Shown here: positions 8,635 to 16,345 of the stretch, one piece after another
How positions within the stretch are numbered: position 1 is the first letter of the stretch
Layout: every line of letters begins with the position of its first letter
Source of the DNA: Burkholderiales bacterium
Lineage (GTDB): Bacteria > Pseudomonadota > Gammaproteobacteria > Burkholderiales > Usitatibacteraceae
DNA length: 35,378 nt
Direction: 5' to 3'
Assembly (NCBI GenBank): GCA_025360815.1
Contig: JANYBL010000010.1
Location: 1-35,378 of the forward strand
Made by a program: the position numbers and the translations under genes
The notes under the pieces: model-generated
Database searches by the model: none
The model's input: only the letters and a program-made list of their open reading frames with translations
Told to the model about the DNA's origin: nothing

Positions 8635-9042
8635 TCAGCATTGCTTTAAATCACCATCGACATAAAACCAACGGCCATCTTCAAACAAAAACCGGCTCAC
8701 CTCGTGCAAACGTTCTGCGCGCCGCCCGCCGACTTTGAAGCGAGCCGTGAATTCGACAATGGCCGTGGTAGGTTGCGGCTCAACTCGTTTGATGTCTAGC
8801 CCCAACCACTTTGTAGGCGCTTCTTCATTTTCTTTAATCTCTTTATTCAGCCCTAATGAAGCGGGTCGTTTGCCGACATGCCAAGTCGCCAACAAATAAT
8901 CTTCCCTCAGCATCGTGTAGGCTGCGTAGCGAGACCGCATGAGTGCTTCAGCGCTTTGCGGGATGGCACCTTCGTCAATATAGCGTCCGCAGCATTCGAT
9001 GTATTTACGTCCCGTACCGCAAACACAAAAGGCAATCACCAT
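8635..9042 (-). CDS. ychJ: YchJ/UPF0225 family SEC-C-like zinc protein
   Basis: A 135-residue protein. The N-terminal CVCGTGRKYIECCGRYI is a zinc-binding SEC-C-like motif (C-x-C ... CC). It is followed by the YchJ domain marks ALMRSRYAAYTM, DYLLATWH and the C-terminal HEVSRFLFEDGRWFYVDGD, an NTF2-like fold. Function is not established. It begins 4 bp after the prfC stop, so the two are almost certainly co-transcribed. Confidence 0.9.
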   Translation of the reverse strand: MVIAFCVCGTGRKYIECCGRYIDEGAIPQSAEALMRSRYAAYTMLREDYLLATWHVGKRPASLGLNKEIKENEEAPTKWLGLDIKRVEPQPTTAIVEFTARFKVGGRRAERLHEVSRFLFEDGRWFYVDGDLKQC

Positions 9043-9046
9043 CTAC

Positions 9047-10738
9047 TCACTTACCTAACGCAATCGCATGTTCGCGTGTGGTGTGAAATTTTAATTTTGG
9101 CCAGCGTTCTTCAGTCAATTGCAGGTTCACATTATTGGGTGCCAAGTACGCCAAATTATTGGCGGCATCGTAGGAAACATTGTGTGCGAGGGCGTCTTCA
9201 AAATCGGCCAGCATCCGTTTATCGTCACCCGTTACCCAGCGAGCGCATTGCGTACTAGTGCCTTCAAATACGGCATCCACCCCATATTCGTTTTGAAGGC
9301 GGCTCGCCACAACCTCAAACTGCAACACGCCGACTGCGCCCAAAATTAGATCACCACCACTCACCGGTTTGAATACCTGCACCGCGCCCTCTTCGCCCAG
9401 CTGTTGCAGGCCTTTGTGCAATTGCTTTACTTTCAATGGATTGCGAATCCGGACCGCGCGGAAGAAATCCGGCGCGAAATAGGGGATGCCCGTAAATTGC
9501 AGTGGTTCTCCTTCCGAGAACGAATCGCCGATTTGCATATTGCCGTGGTTGGGTAAACCAATAATGTCACCTGCGTACGCAACCTCAACTTGCTCACGGC
9601 TCGCAGCCATGAAGGTGACGACATTGCTGACACGAATGTCGCGATTCATGCGCAGATGGTTGATTTTCATGCCACGCTCAAATTTGCCCGAACAAACCCG
9701 TAAAAACGCGATCCGATCACGGTGCGCAGGATCCATATTGGCCTGAATTTTGAACACAAAGCCAGAGAAAGGCGTTTCAGCCGAATCTACTGTACGGATA
9801 GTTGCATCACGCGGACGCGGCGGCGGCGCCCAATCAAGCAGTGCATTTAAGATCTCGCGCACACCAAAATTGTTAATGGCAGAGCCGAAGAATACGGGCG
9901 TTTGTGTACCCGCCAAAAAAGCATCTAAGTCGTAAGGATGCGAAGCGCCCTTCACCAATTCGACCTGCATTTTTAGCGCATCAATTTCCATCGGAAACAT
10001 CTCGGCCAAGCGCGGGTTGTCGATGCCTTTGATGATTTCAAAATCGCCGGTGTTGCGATCTTCGCCGGCTTCAAACAGCATGATTTCATCGCGCAACAAA
10101 TGGTAAACGCCGCGAAATGTTTTGCCCATGCCAATGGGCCATGTCACCGGCGCACATTGAATCTGAAGTACTGACTCGACTTCATCGAGCAGATCAAGCG
10201 GATCTCGCGTTTCACGATCCATCTTGTTCATAAAAGTGATGATCGGCGTGGCGCGCATGCGGCACACATTCAGCAGCTTGATCGTTTGTGTTTCCACACC
10301 CTTGGCCGCATCAATCACCATCAACGCCGAATCCACGGCGGTCAACACGCGATAGGTATCTTCCGAGAAATCCTGGTGGCCGGGGGTATCGAGCAAATTA
10401 ACCACGTGGTCACGATACTCAAACTGCATCACTGAGCTGGCAACCGAAATCCCGCGTTGCTTTTCGATCTCCATCCAGTCTGAAGTCGCATGGCGTGCGC
10501 TTTTGCGTGCTTTAACCGTGCCGGCTTGTTGAATCGCGCCCGAGAATAGCAACAGCTTTTCAGTCAGCGTGGTTTTACCAGCGTCCGGATGCGAGATGAT
10601 ACCGAAGGTACGCCGACGCGCAACTTCAAGGGTGATGTTGGCAACGCTGCGTGAGGCCTCTGATGAAGCGCTTGACGAAACCTCGGCGTTGGCTTGCTCA
10701 ACAATCGGTTTGACAGAAATAGGAGAATCGGTGGACAT
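9047..10738 (-). CDS. prfC: Peptide chain release factor 3
   Basis: A 563-residue translational GTPase that recycles RF1/RF2 from the ribosome after peptide release. G motifs are present: G1 [15 protein letters not shown], switch I with [14 protein letters not shown]3 [14 protein letters not shown] and G4 NKMDRE. The RF3-specific [12 protein letters not shown] segment and a C-terminal [10 protein letters not shown]-like region ([13 protein letters not shown]) complete it. Compared with the ~529-residue E. coli protein it has a ~35-residue Ser/Ala/Glu-rich N-terminal extension before the G domain. ATG 10738 is taken; an upstream TTG at 10747 is also open. No clear Shine-Dalgarno. It is the first gene of a four-gene minus-strand operon. 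Confidence 0.96.
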   Translation of the reverse strand: MSTDSPISVKPIVEQANAEVSSSASSEASRSVANITLEVARRRTFGIISHPDAGKTTLTEKLLLFSGAIQQAGTVKARKSARHATSDWMEIEKQRGISVASSVMQFEYRDHVVNLLDTPGHQDFSEDTYRVLTAVDSALMVIDAAKGVETQTIKLLNVCRMRATPIITFMNKMDRETRDPLDLLDEVESVLQIQCAPVTWPIGMGKTFRGVYHLLRDEIMLFEAGEDRNTGDFEIIKGIDNPRLAEMFPMEIDALKMQVELVKGASHPYDLDAFLAGTQTPVFFGSAINNFGVREILNALLDWAPPPRPRDATIRTVDSAETPFSGFVFKIQANMDPAHRDRIAFLRVCSGKFERGMKINHLRMNRDIRVSNVVTFMAASREQVEVAYAGDIIGLPNHGNMQIGDSFSEGEPLQFTGIPYFAPDFFRAVRIRNPLKVKQLHKGLQQLGEEGAVQVFKPVSGGDLILGAVGVLQFEVVASRLQNEYGVDAVFEGTSTQCARWVTGDDKRMLADFEDALAHNVSYDAANNLAYLAPNNVNLQLTEERWPKLKFHTTREHAIALGK

Positions 10739-10910
10739 CGTAGGCAATCAGGTAACATTCAGGCGCAAATCAACTGGTTAACCGGCGATTTTACTGCCTA
10801 TGACAGACTAAGTCGAATCTGATTGAGTTTTAAACCTTTAGGCAGGATTGCAACCTTTACGATTGCCAATGCATTTCCCACATTTTTTTCTGATTTTTAA
10901 GTAAACCGGT

Positions 10911-11468
10911 ATGCCAGTTTCCCGCGACGACGAAAATATCATTGCCATCACCAATAAATGGCTAGAGCGCGCCGTTATTGGCCTAAACCTTTGCCCATTC
11001 GCAAAAGCGGTACACGTCAAAAAGCAAATCCGCTATGTTGTGAGCGATGCCGACACAGCGGACGCGCTATGCGAAACGTTGGTGGAAGAATTAAAATTTC
11101 TGATTGCCGCCGAAGCAGAAGCCATCGACACCACTCTCATCATCCATCCCCATACGCTCACCGATTTTTTGGACTACAACGATTTCTTGGACCTCGCCAA
11201 CCGAGTTCTGGTCGAGTTGAGATTAGACGGAGAAATCCAGATCGCGAGCTTTCATCCGCAATATCAGTTTGCCAATACTGCACCCGATGACATCACCAAT
11301 TTCACCAACCGATCACCCTACCCGATGCTGCATTTGCTGCGTGAGGCAAGTGTGGAAAAAGCGGTTGCAGCATTCTCCGATGCGGCGATGATCTATGAGA
11401 AAAACATCGCCACAATGCAAACGCTGGGTTTGGCCGGCTGGGAAGCGCTGTTTTCACCGGACTCATAG
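10911..11468 (+). CDS. DUF1415 family protein
   Basis: A 185-residue protein of the DUF1415 family. It shows ITNKWLERAVIGLNLCPFAKAV near the start, then LIIHPHTLTDFLDYNDFL, IASFHPQYQFANTAPDDITNFTNRSPYPMLHLLRE and a C-terminal NIATMQTLGLAGWEALF. The invariant C, H and D/N residues suggest a metal or redox role, but no function is established. It is divergent from prfC across 172 bp and not linked to an operon. The 200 bp after it (11469-11669) contain nothing I recognise. Confidence 0.9.
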   Translation: MPVSRDDENIIAITNKWLERAVIGLNLCPFAKAVHVKKQIRYVVSDADTADALCETLVEELKFLIAAEAEAIDTTLIIHPHTLTDFLDYNDFLDLANRVLVELRLDGEIQIASFHPQYQFANTAPDDITNFTNRSPYPMLHLLREASVEKAVAAFSDAAMIYEKNIATMQTLGLAGWEALFSPDS

Positions 11469-11669
11469 CAATTGATTACTTGCCCAGGCAATGTCGGGGT
11501 GCGTTTAGCAACGGTAGCAAGCGCTTGATGCAGGCAACAAGCTGACGGCAACCTGAAAATTGAACGCTTTATAAGTTCAGGGGCCACATTTTCCGCGCGC
11601 CAGTTTGTACTGTTCGGCAAACAACGGAATTGGAAAATTGGGTCAGTGCGATAGGTTTATGAGTGGCCC

Positions 11670-11699
11670 AAAAAAATGGGGTGGTCTTTCGACCACCCC
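11670..11699 (-). terminator. Strong intrinsic terminator of the small RNA
   Basis: Read on the minus strand: GGGGTGGTC (11699-11691), GAAA tetraloop (11690-11687), GACCACCCC (11686-11678), one A, then seven Ts (11676-11670). It is a perfect 9-bp GC-rich stem closed by a GNRA loop. On the plus strand no T-run follows, so direction is unambiguous. A long U tail of this kind also suits Hfq binding. Confidence 0.9.
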
Positions 11700-11799
11700 T
11701 CAAGGCGCACTCTCGAATACCAGTGGAGGAGAACCTCTGACTGTTTAATAAACAAACCGTCAAAGCGCCCAGGGAGGGAGGGCGTTCCACTAGTATTCA
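11670..11799 (-). ncRNA. Candidate sigma-54-dependent small RNA next to glrR
   Basis: A ~130-nt transcript is predicted from about 11798 to the end of a T-run at 11670. There is no ATG in it. It folds well: GAATACTAGTGG (11798-11787) pairs with CCACTGGTATTC (11726-11715) with a single G-U. Inside are a CGCCC/GGGCG hairpin with loop UCCCUCCCU and a second hairpin (UUUGAC/GUCAGA plus GUUU/AAAC). A single-stranded GGUUCUCCU completes the inner part. A 15-nt spacer then leads to the terminator. Its promoter, enhancer sites and terminator are listed separately. The context (glrK-qseG-glrR upstream on the same strand) parallels enterobacterial glmY, but I see no sequence likeness to GlmY or GlmZ. 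Function and targets are unknown. The pyrimidine loops could pair with Shine-Dalgarno sequences. It could instead be a long 3' tail of glrR, but the promoter argues against that. Confidence 0.75.
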
Positions 11800-11804
11800 A
11801 CAAC

Positions 11805-11826
11805 ATTATATGCAACCGCCGTGCCA
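11805..11826 (-). promoter_or_regulatory. Overlapping sigma-54 and sigma-70 promoters
   Basis: On the minus strand CTGGCACG-GCGG-TTGCA (ending at 11811) matches the sigma-54 -24/-12 consensus TGGCACG-N4-TTGCW at every fixed position. The GC of the -12 element falls at 11813-11812, putting +1 near 11800. TATAAT (11810-11805) directly follows and would place a sigma-70 start near 11798, so both forms would begin at nearly the same base. No good -35 box is seen, so the sigma-70 form is likely weak or activator-dependent. Confidence 0.85.
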
Positions 11827-11902
11827 GAAATCGTAAGATCATTAAAAACAAAGACTTATTTGTTCTGACCCGTGCCTGTAGTTGGTTTGAACCGGTGATG
11901 AT

Positions 11903-11920
11903 TGTCGTGAATTAGCGACA
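11903..11920. promoter_or_regulatory. Predicted GlrR site 1
   Basis: TGTCGTGAATTAGCGACA fits TGTC-N10-GACA exactly, the consensus described for GlrR upstream of enterobacterial glmY. Its centre is about 112 bp upstream of the predicted start, a normal distance for a sigma-54 enhancer. Confidence 0.7.
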
Positions 11921-11965
11921 TTTTCGACGAGAGCCTATAAGTAACTGATTTTATTAGGTTTAATA

Positions 11966-11983
11966 TGTCGTTATTTGGCGACA
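11966..11983. promoter_or_regulatory. Predicted GlrR site 2
   Basis: TGTCGTTATTTGGCGACA fits TGTC-N10-GACA exactly. It shares TGTCGT, an internal TT and GCGACA with site 1. The centres are 63 bp apart, i.e. six helical turns, so both sites face the same side of the DNA. Confidence 0.7.
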
Positions 11984-11986
11984 GTA

Positions 11987-12004
11987 TGCGCCCCAAAAGC
12001 GACA
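11987..12004. promoter_or_regulatory. Degenerate third GlrR-like site
   Basis: TGCGCCCCAAAAGCGACA keeps the right half (AGCGACA, as in site 1) but only TG of the left half. Its centre is 21 bp (two turns) from site 2, in phase with the other two. A third, weaker site is plausible but not certain. Confidence 0.4.
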
Positions 12005-12019
12005 ACATTTTTTCTTTTT

Positions 12020-12036
12020 ATCGGGCGGCGCCCGAT
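12020..12036. other. Hairpin downstream of glrR
   Basis: ATCGGGC-GGC-GCCCGAT is a 7-bp perfect inverted repeat 28 bp after the glrR stop. On the minus strand it is followed by A-rich, not T-rich, sequence, so it is not a standard intrinsic terminator. It might protect the glrR 3' end or limit read-through into the small RNA. Confidence 0.4.
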
Positions 12037-12064
12037 CGCACATAGCGCCCAAACCTCAGCGGGA

Positions 12065-13537
12065 CTAATCAGCGGTCGATTTAAAATGCGCAGGCTCAAG
12101 CCCATGGCGCTGTAGCAATTTATAAAATTCGGTACGATTGCGCTTGGCAATTTTTGCGGCTTGCGAGACGCTGCCCTCTGTCAGCTTAAGTAATCGCGAC
12201 AAATAATCGTATTCAAAACGACGGCGCGATTCCTCAAACGAATCGACGTTATACATACCCACTTGCATCGCTTGCTCGACAATTTTTGGCGCGACAATCT
12301 CGCTACTCGATAGTGCTACCGCTTGCTCGGCCACGTTGTAGAGCTGGCGCACATTGCCCGGCCAAGGGGCGGCCACCATGATCTCCAATGCGTCCGGCGA
12401 GAACGTATTGACGTTTTTCTCATAGCGCACGGCGAGTTTTTTCAGGAAATGATTGAGCAACAGTGGAATGTCCTCACGCCGATCCCGCAGCGTCGGCATA
12501 TTGAGCGTGACGACGTTTAAACGATAGTACAAGTCCTCCCGAAAGCCGCCATCCGCTTTGGCCTGCAGCAAATCGTGATGGCTGGCCGAAATGATGCGCA
12601 CATCGATTGGTACCGTCTTGGTGGAGCCGACGGCGCGCACTTCACGGGCTTCCAACACGCGGAGCAGCTTCACTTGCAGTGGCAACGGCATATCGCCAAT
12701 TTCGTCGAGGAACAAGGTGCCGGTATGGGCTTCCATAAATAAGCCGTTGTGATCCGCGCTGGCGCCGGTAAAGGCGCCCTTCTTATGGCCGAATAGCTCG
12801 CTTTCCAGCAATGTTTCCGGTATCGCGCCGCAGTTGATCGCCACGAATGGCTTGCCGACACGACGGCTGGCGCGATGCAAGGCTCGGGCGAGCAGTTCTT
12901 TACCCGTTCCGCTTTCCCCCTGAATCAACAGACTGGCGTCGCCTTTCGCGACGCGTTCTGCTCTTAATAACAAATCCTCCATCAACGGGCTTTGGCTGAT
13001 GATTTCGGCACGCCAGGAGTCTTCTTCAAGGCTCGCTTTGCGGGATACCGACGCTTTCCCGTGCAGTGCCAGCGCCCGCTCAATTTGGGTAATCAATTCG
13101 TTGCCATCGTAGGGCTTGGTGATATAGCCAAACACGCCTTGGCGGGTGGCAGCAACCGCGTCGGGAATAGTGCCGTGCGCCGTTAAAATTATCACAGGCA
13201 GCCCCGTGTGGCGGCGATCAATTTCATGAAACAACGCCATGCCGTCTAAGCCGGCCATGCGCAAGTCCGTCACCACCAAGTCAGGCCGCTCTGCAGCGAC
13301 CATCGAGAGCGCCTGATTGCCGCTACTTGCCATCGACACCACGTAGCCACTGGCCTTCAAACGGATGGACAACAATTTAAGCAAATCAGGGTCATCATCA
13401 ACCAGCAATAAATTGCCTTTTTTGGCATGCATCGATTGAATTGCTTGGGTGACCTGCGCAGGATAGTTTGGATGCATTGGCTTTATTGAATGTGGCGCTT
13501 GAGAGGAGAATACATCCATGATTGACCGGTGGTTCAT
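12065..13537 (-). CDS. glrR: Sigma-54-dependent response regulator GlrR (QseF)
   Basis: A 490-residue activator. The receiver spans ~41-155 (DDD at 47-49, phosphoacceptor Asp91 in VVTDLRM, Lys141 in TKPYDG). The AAA+ domain spans ~180-410, with Walker A GESGTGKE (207-214), the sigma-54 contact loop GAFTGA (254-259) and Walker B TLFLDEIGDM. A Fis-type helix-turn-helix lies at ~445-485, with NRTEFYKLLQRHGL closely matching enterobacterial GlrR. There is an unusual ~40-residue N-terminal extension before the receiver. Start 13537 has GGAG 7 nt upstream. It is third in the operon glrK-qseG-glrR, the same order as in enterobacteria. In E. coli it activates glmY with sigma-54; here matching sites lie just downstream. 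Confidence 0.95.
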   Translation of the reverse strand: MNHRSIMDVFSSQAPHSIKPMHPNYPAQVTQAIQSMHAKKGNLLLVDDDPDLLKLLSIRLKASGYVVSMASSGNQALSMVAAERPDLVVTDLRMAGLDGMALFHEIDRRHTGLPVIILTAHGTIPDAVAATRQGVFGYITKPYDGNELITQIERALALHGKASVSRKASLEEDSWRAEIISQSPLMEDLLLRAERVAKGDASLLIQGESGTGKELLARALHRASRRVGKPFVAINCGAIPETLLESELFGHKKGAFTGASADHNGLFMEAHTGTLFLDEIGDMPLPLQVKLLRVLEAREVRAVGSTKTVPIDVRIISASHHDLLQAKADGGFREDLYYRLNVVTLNMPTLRDRREDIPLLLNHFLKKLAVRYEKNVNTFSPDALEIMVAAPWPGNVRQLYNVAEQAVALSSSEIVAPKIVEQAMQVGMYNVDSFEESRRRFEYDYLSRLLKLTEGSVSQAAKIAKRNRTEFYKLLQRHGLEPAHFKSTAD

Positions 13538-13584
13538 ATCGCAACTCCAATTAATGTTTAAATGGAGAGCCGGAGAAAATAGGT

Positions 13585-13628
13585 CGCTAAAACACCGCTA
13601 AAAAACCGTTAAAACACCGTTAAACGAC
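13585..13628. repeat. Four tandem 11-bp units between qseG and glrR
   Basis: Units read on the plus strand: CGCTAAAACAC, CGCTAAAAAAC, CGTTAAAACAC, CGTTAAACGAC, then a partial CGTAAAAG. The period is exactly 11 bp. It occupies the transcribed spacer between the qseG stop (13653) and the glrR start. Confidence 0.75.
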
Positions 13629-13652
13629 CGTAAAAGTGGCCGAAAGGGACGG

Positions 13653-14291
13653 TTATTTGATCCGCGCATCGCCCTTGGTGCTGACGCTACGCTCAATCGA
13701 TTTCAACGCATCCAATTTTTTCTCAAGCTCTTCCACTTTTGCTCGCAAGATTCGTGCCTCAGTTTGTGAGCTGGCCTCGTCACGGCGCGTTGTTTGGGTT
13801 CGGGATTGTGTTTCCTTAAGTTGGTCGCGCAGTTTCTTGCGATCATGCACCAGCGCCTGAATAAGCGTTGCCAAGGCGCGGAGGTCGGGCGCAGGCGAAC
13901 CACCGTTGGCCGTCACGCCATAGGTGATCGGCTCCAACAAACTACTCAATTCAATATCTTCAGAAATGCCAATGGCCGGATTGGGCGCCGAGTTTGGCAA
14001 GCTGGCTGGCGAAAGTGCAAGCAGGATTGCTAATTTCATCCGGTTAAATTCACTTTTGTTCAGCCCGAACTCCGTGCGGACACGCTCTTTTTCTGTCGTC
14101 AGATCAGCGGCCGACATGGCGCGAGCTTCTAGCGAATAATTGAGCAACAACTCACTCGCCAGTTTGGGCGCGGGCTCGACAATGCCGCGGGTTTCAACCG
14201 GCGGCGTGACAGCAGTCGGCTGAATCGCACAGCCAGAAGCTACGGCTAGCGCGACGATAAAAACCGGCAGAACTATTATTTTTTTCTTCAT
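13653..14291 (-). CDS. qseG: QseG-like outer-membrane lipoprotein
   Basis: A 212-residue protein. The start MKKKIIVLPVFIVALAVASGC gives a lipoprotein signal peptide with lipobox ASGC (Cys21), and AAGG lies 8 nt upstream of the ATG. After the signal there is a Pro-rich linker, a helical region, and a C-terminal coiled coil (residues ~155-205, RAKVEELEKKLDAL). In enterobacteria QseG (YfhG) is an outer-membrane lipoprotein that contacts the kinase GlrK (QseE) and modulates its activity. Sequence likeness is weak, so the name rests largely on position between glrK and glrR plus the lipoprotein/coiled-coil layout. Confidence 0.7.
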   Translation of the reverse strand: MKKKIIVLPVFIVALAVASGCAIQPTAVTPPVETRGIVEPAPKLASELLLNYSLEARAMSAADLTTEKERVRTEFGLNKSEFNRMKLAILLALSPASLPNSAPNPAIGISEDIELSSLLEPITYGVTANGGSPAPDLRALATLIQALVHDRKKLRDQLKETQSRTQTTRRDEASSQTEARILRAKVEELEKKLDALKSIERSVSTKGDARIK

Positions 14292-14383
14292 TGCAAGCGC
14301 CTTGTTGAGTGATTCGCACATGAAATTCGATCAATAAAAAAATGTTTCAAACACCGCAAATTATCATTTGCCCCGCTAATTTG

Positions 14384-15844
14384 TCACCGATTTTGCGGAA
14401 TTTGTTTGGGCAAAATTACCCGGAAACGCGCACCAGCCGCTGCAATCACGGAAACCGTACCGCGATGCATTTCCACATAGTCGCGCACAATCGCTAGGCC
14501 CAGCCCTGTGCCTTTAGTGCCGCTACTCACGGCCGTCTTGCTGCGGTAAAACGGATCAAAAATTTTCTCGCGGTCCTCCGCGGCGATGCCGGGGCCGTTA
14601 TCGATGACTTCTAATACCGCGTTGTCTTTATGTTTGCCCAAACGAATCGCAACCGTGCCGCCTACCGGCGAATATTTGATCGAGTTCGAGAGCAAATTAT
14701 CGATCACCACTCGCAGCTTGGCCGCGTCGCCCTGCATGGTGGTTTTATCGCAATCTAGTTTAAGCGTAATGACCTTGGCTACCATTGCAATTTTTTGTGT
14801 GGCAACGACTTCGTCAATCAGATCTTTGAGCTGCAAAGGTTGAATGTCCAACGCCGTCTTTTGGTTTAGACGGTCCGCTGATTGTGCTTGCGAATAGGTA
14901 AGCAAATCTTGAATCAATTTTTCTAGCGTCAGTGAATTCTGCCGCAGAATTTCTGCCACTTCGCGTTGCTCACTTGTGAGCGGGCCAACCACGCCATCGG
15001 TTAGCAATTCAGAGCCTTCCCGCAACGCGGTTAGCGGTGTTTTGAGTTCATGCGAGACATGTTGAAAGAAGCGCGTTTTTTGGTCCTCCAACGTAATCAA
15101 ACGCTGCCGGAGCCAATCCAATTGCTCACCGAGCTGTTCAATATCATGCGGCCCCGAAACCTGAATCCGGCGTGCCAATTTGCCCTCGCCGAGGCGATGA
15201 ATTGCGATCCCCAATTCACGCACCGGACGCGCCAGCAAATACGTGAAACCGGCAATCATCAACAACGCGGAAGGAATAATCGCCAACAATTGCCACAGCA
15301 CCTGGTTTTTTGATTTAGTCGCCGCCGCCCGCAAGGTGCCGACCTCTTGTTCCACTAACTGGTTCGATAACCCAGTGAGCGATTCCATGCGCATAGATAG
15401 CTCGGCGAAGTCACGCTCGAGTTGTTTTGCCAACTGCGGCGATGAACTCTTGGTTGTAAGGGACGTAAAGACCGCATTCTCGGTCAATTGTGCTGCCTCG
15501 GCGCTGGCCCGCAAATCAGGCGCTAAGGGTGTGGAGGGAAGCGCCAAAAACTGTGCCAATAGTGCTTGGAATGTCACACGTGATTTTTTATAGCTCTCAA
15601 CCATTTCGCGTTCACCCGCGACGGCGTAAAACCGCGCCGAGCGCTCCATCGCCAAGCTCAGCGCGGCCAGCTGTCGTGCATTTTGCGTGGCAAGGGTGGC
15701 GTTGTACACCGCCTGCTGACTTTGCACTGATAAACGCTCAATCGATAGCGCGTTGCTCACCAAGCCTGCGATCAGCGGGAGCGCAACAATAAAAAATCCA
15801 ATCAAGAGTAAAGCCAAAAACGAGCGCGGGTAGCGTAGTTGCAT
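14384..15844 (-). CDS. glrK: Sensor histidine kinase GlrK (QseE)
   Basis: A 486-residue inner-membrane kinase. TM1 (~8-30) and TM2 (~183-205) flank a helical periplasmic sensor with LAMERSARFYAVAGE, as in enterobacterial GlrK. A HAMP-like linker follows (~205-258: RLGEGKLARRI, SGPHDIEQLGEQLDWL). The H-box is FFQHVSHELKTPL (His265), with TALREGSELLTDGVVGPLTSEQREV as in GlrK. The ATPase domain has N-box DNLLSNSIKYS, G1 VIDNGPGIA and G2 GTKGTGLGLAI. ATG 15844 is preferred because it begins just before TM1. It phosphorylates GlrR. The 267 bp upstream, shared with the divergent DUF3460 gene, show no TGTC-N10-GACA site, so no autoregulation is evident. Confidence 0.93.
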   Translation of the reverse strand: MQLRYPRSFLALLLIGFFIVALPLIAGLVSNALSIERLSVQSQQAVYNATLATQNARQLAALSLAMERSARFYAVAGEREMVESYKKSRVTFQALLAQFLALPSTPLAPDLRASAEAAQLTENAVFTSLTTKSSSPQLAKQLERDFAELSMRMESLTGLSNQLVEQEVGTLRAAATKSKNQVLWQLLAIIPSALLMIAGFTYLLARPVRELGIAIHRLGEGKLARRIQVSGPHDIEQLGEQLDWLRQRLITLEDQKTRFFQHVSHELKTPLTALREGSELLTDGVVGPLTSEQREVAEILRQNSLTLEKLIQDLLTYSQAQSADRLNQKTALDIQPLQLKDLIDEVVATQKIAMVAKVITLKLDCDKTTMQGDAAKLRVVIDNLLSNSIKYSPVGGTVAIRLGKHKDNAVLEVIDNGPGIAAEDREKIFDPFYRSKTAVSSGTKGTGLGLAIVRDYVEMHRGTVSVIAAAGARFRVILPKQIPQNR

Positions 15845-16111
15845 ATATGACTTATTGGTTTTATAGGTTGATTTGCGTGATTCAGTGCGTCGGTGCAATC
15901 GTTCATACGGTAAAGCAATGCTGGATGGACGGCTATATTGTTCGCTACTTTCAACGAAACTAATAAGTAAGGCAATGAGCAAAAGTTATGCCACTATTAT
16001 TTATTATTATGGACGCGTTGCATAAAGCCCGTAAAATCAGGGCATTGCTATAGATGTCCTTAACAACATCCAACCAAAATCTCATCATCACTGCCGCGCA
16101 GAAAGAAAAAC

Positions 16112-16318
16112 ATGGCCAATTACGAATCCGATGTGACCCAATTCATCCGCAGTTTGTTGGAAAAAAATCCGGCGTTGATCGAAGAGCAAAAACAAAACCG
16201 CGCAACTTGGTGGGACAAAAAGCAGGATTTGGTTCAGCAAAAATTAAACGAACAGTCCGAGGCGCCGAAAGCGCCCTATGCGTATTTTCCGTTACCAAAG
16301 GTTGGGGACGTGACATAG
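16112..16318 (+). CDS. DUF3460 family protein
   Basis: A 68-residue protein with the DUF3460 pattern: YESDVTQFIRSLLEKNP, a QKQNRATWWDKKQDL block and a C-terminal PYAYFPLP. The family is small, cytoplasmic, of unknown function and essentially confined to Betaproteobacteria, which makes it a taxonomic marker. AGAAAG lies upstream of the ATG. An upstream, different-frame ORF through the same DNA is a shadow. Confidence 0.88.
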   Translation: MANYESDVTQFIRSLLEKNPALIEEQKQNRATWWDKKQDLVQQKLNEQSEAPKAPYAYFPLPKVGDVT

Positions 16319-16345
16319 ATTTTGGCATGGTAGCCTTTAAGTGCG

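Noticed and set aside
11670-11799. The small RNA as 6S RNA or tmRNA.
   Set aside because: It is too short, lacks the long rod with a central bubble of 6S RNA, and has no tRNA-like ends or tag-encoding frame.
12020-12036. Intrinsic terminator of glrR.
   Set aside because: The hairpin is good, but on the glrR strand it is followed by As, not Ts.
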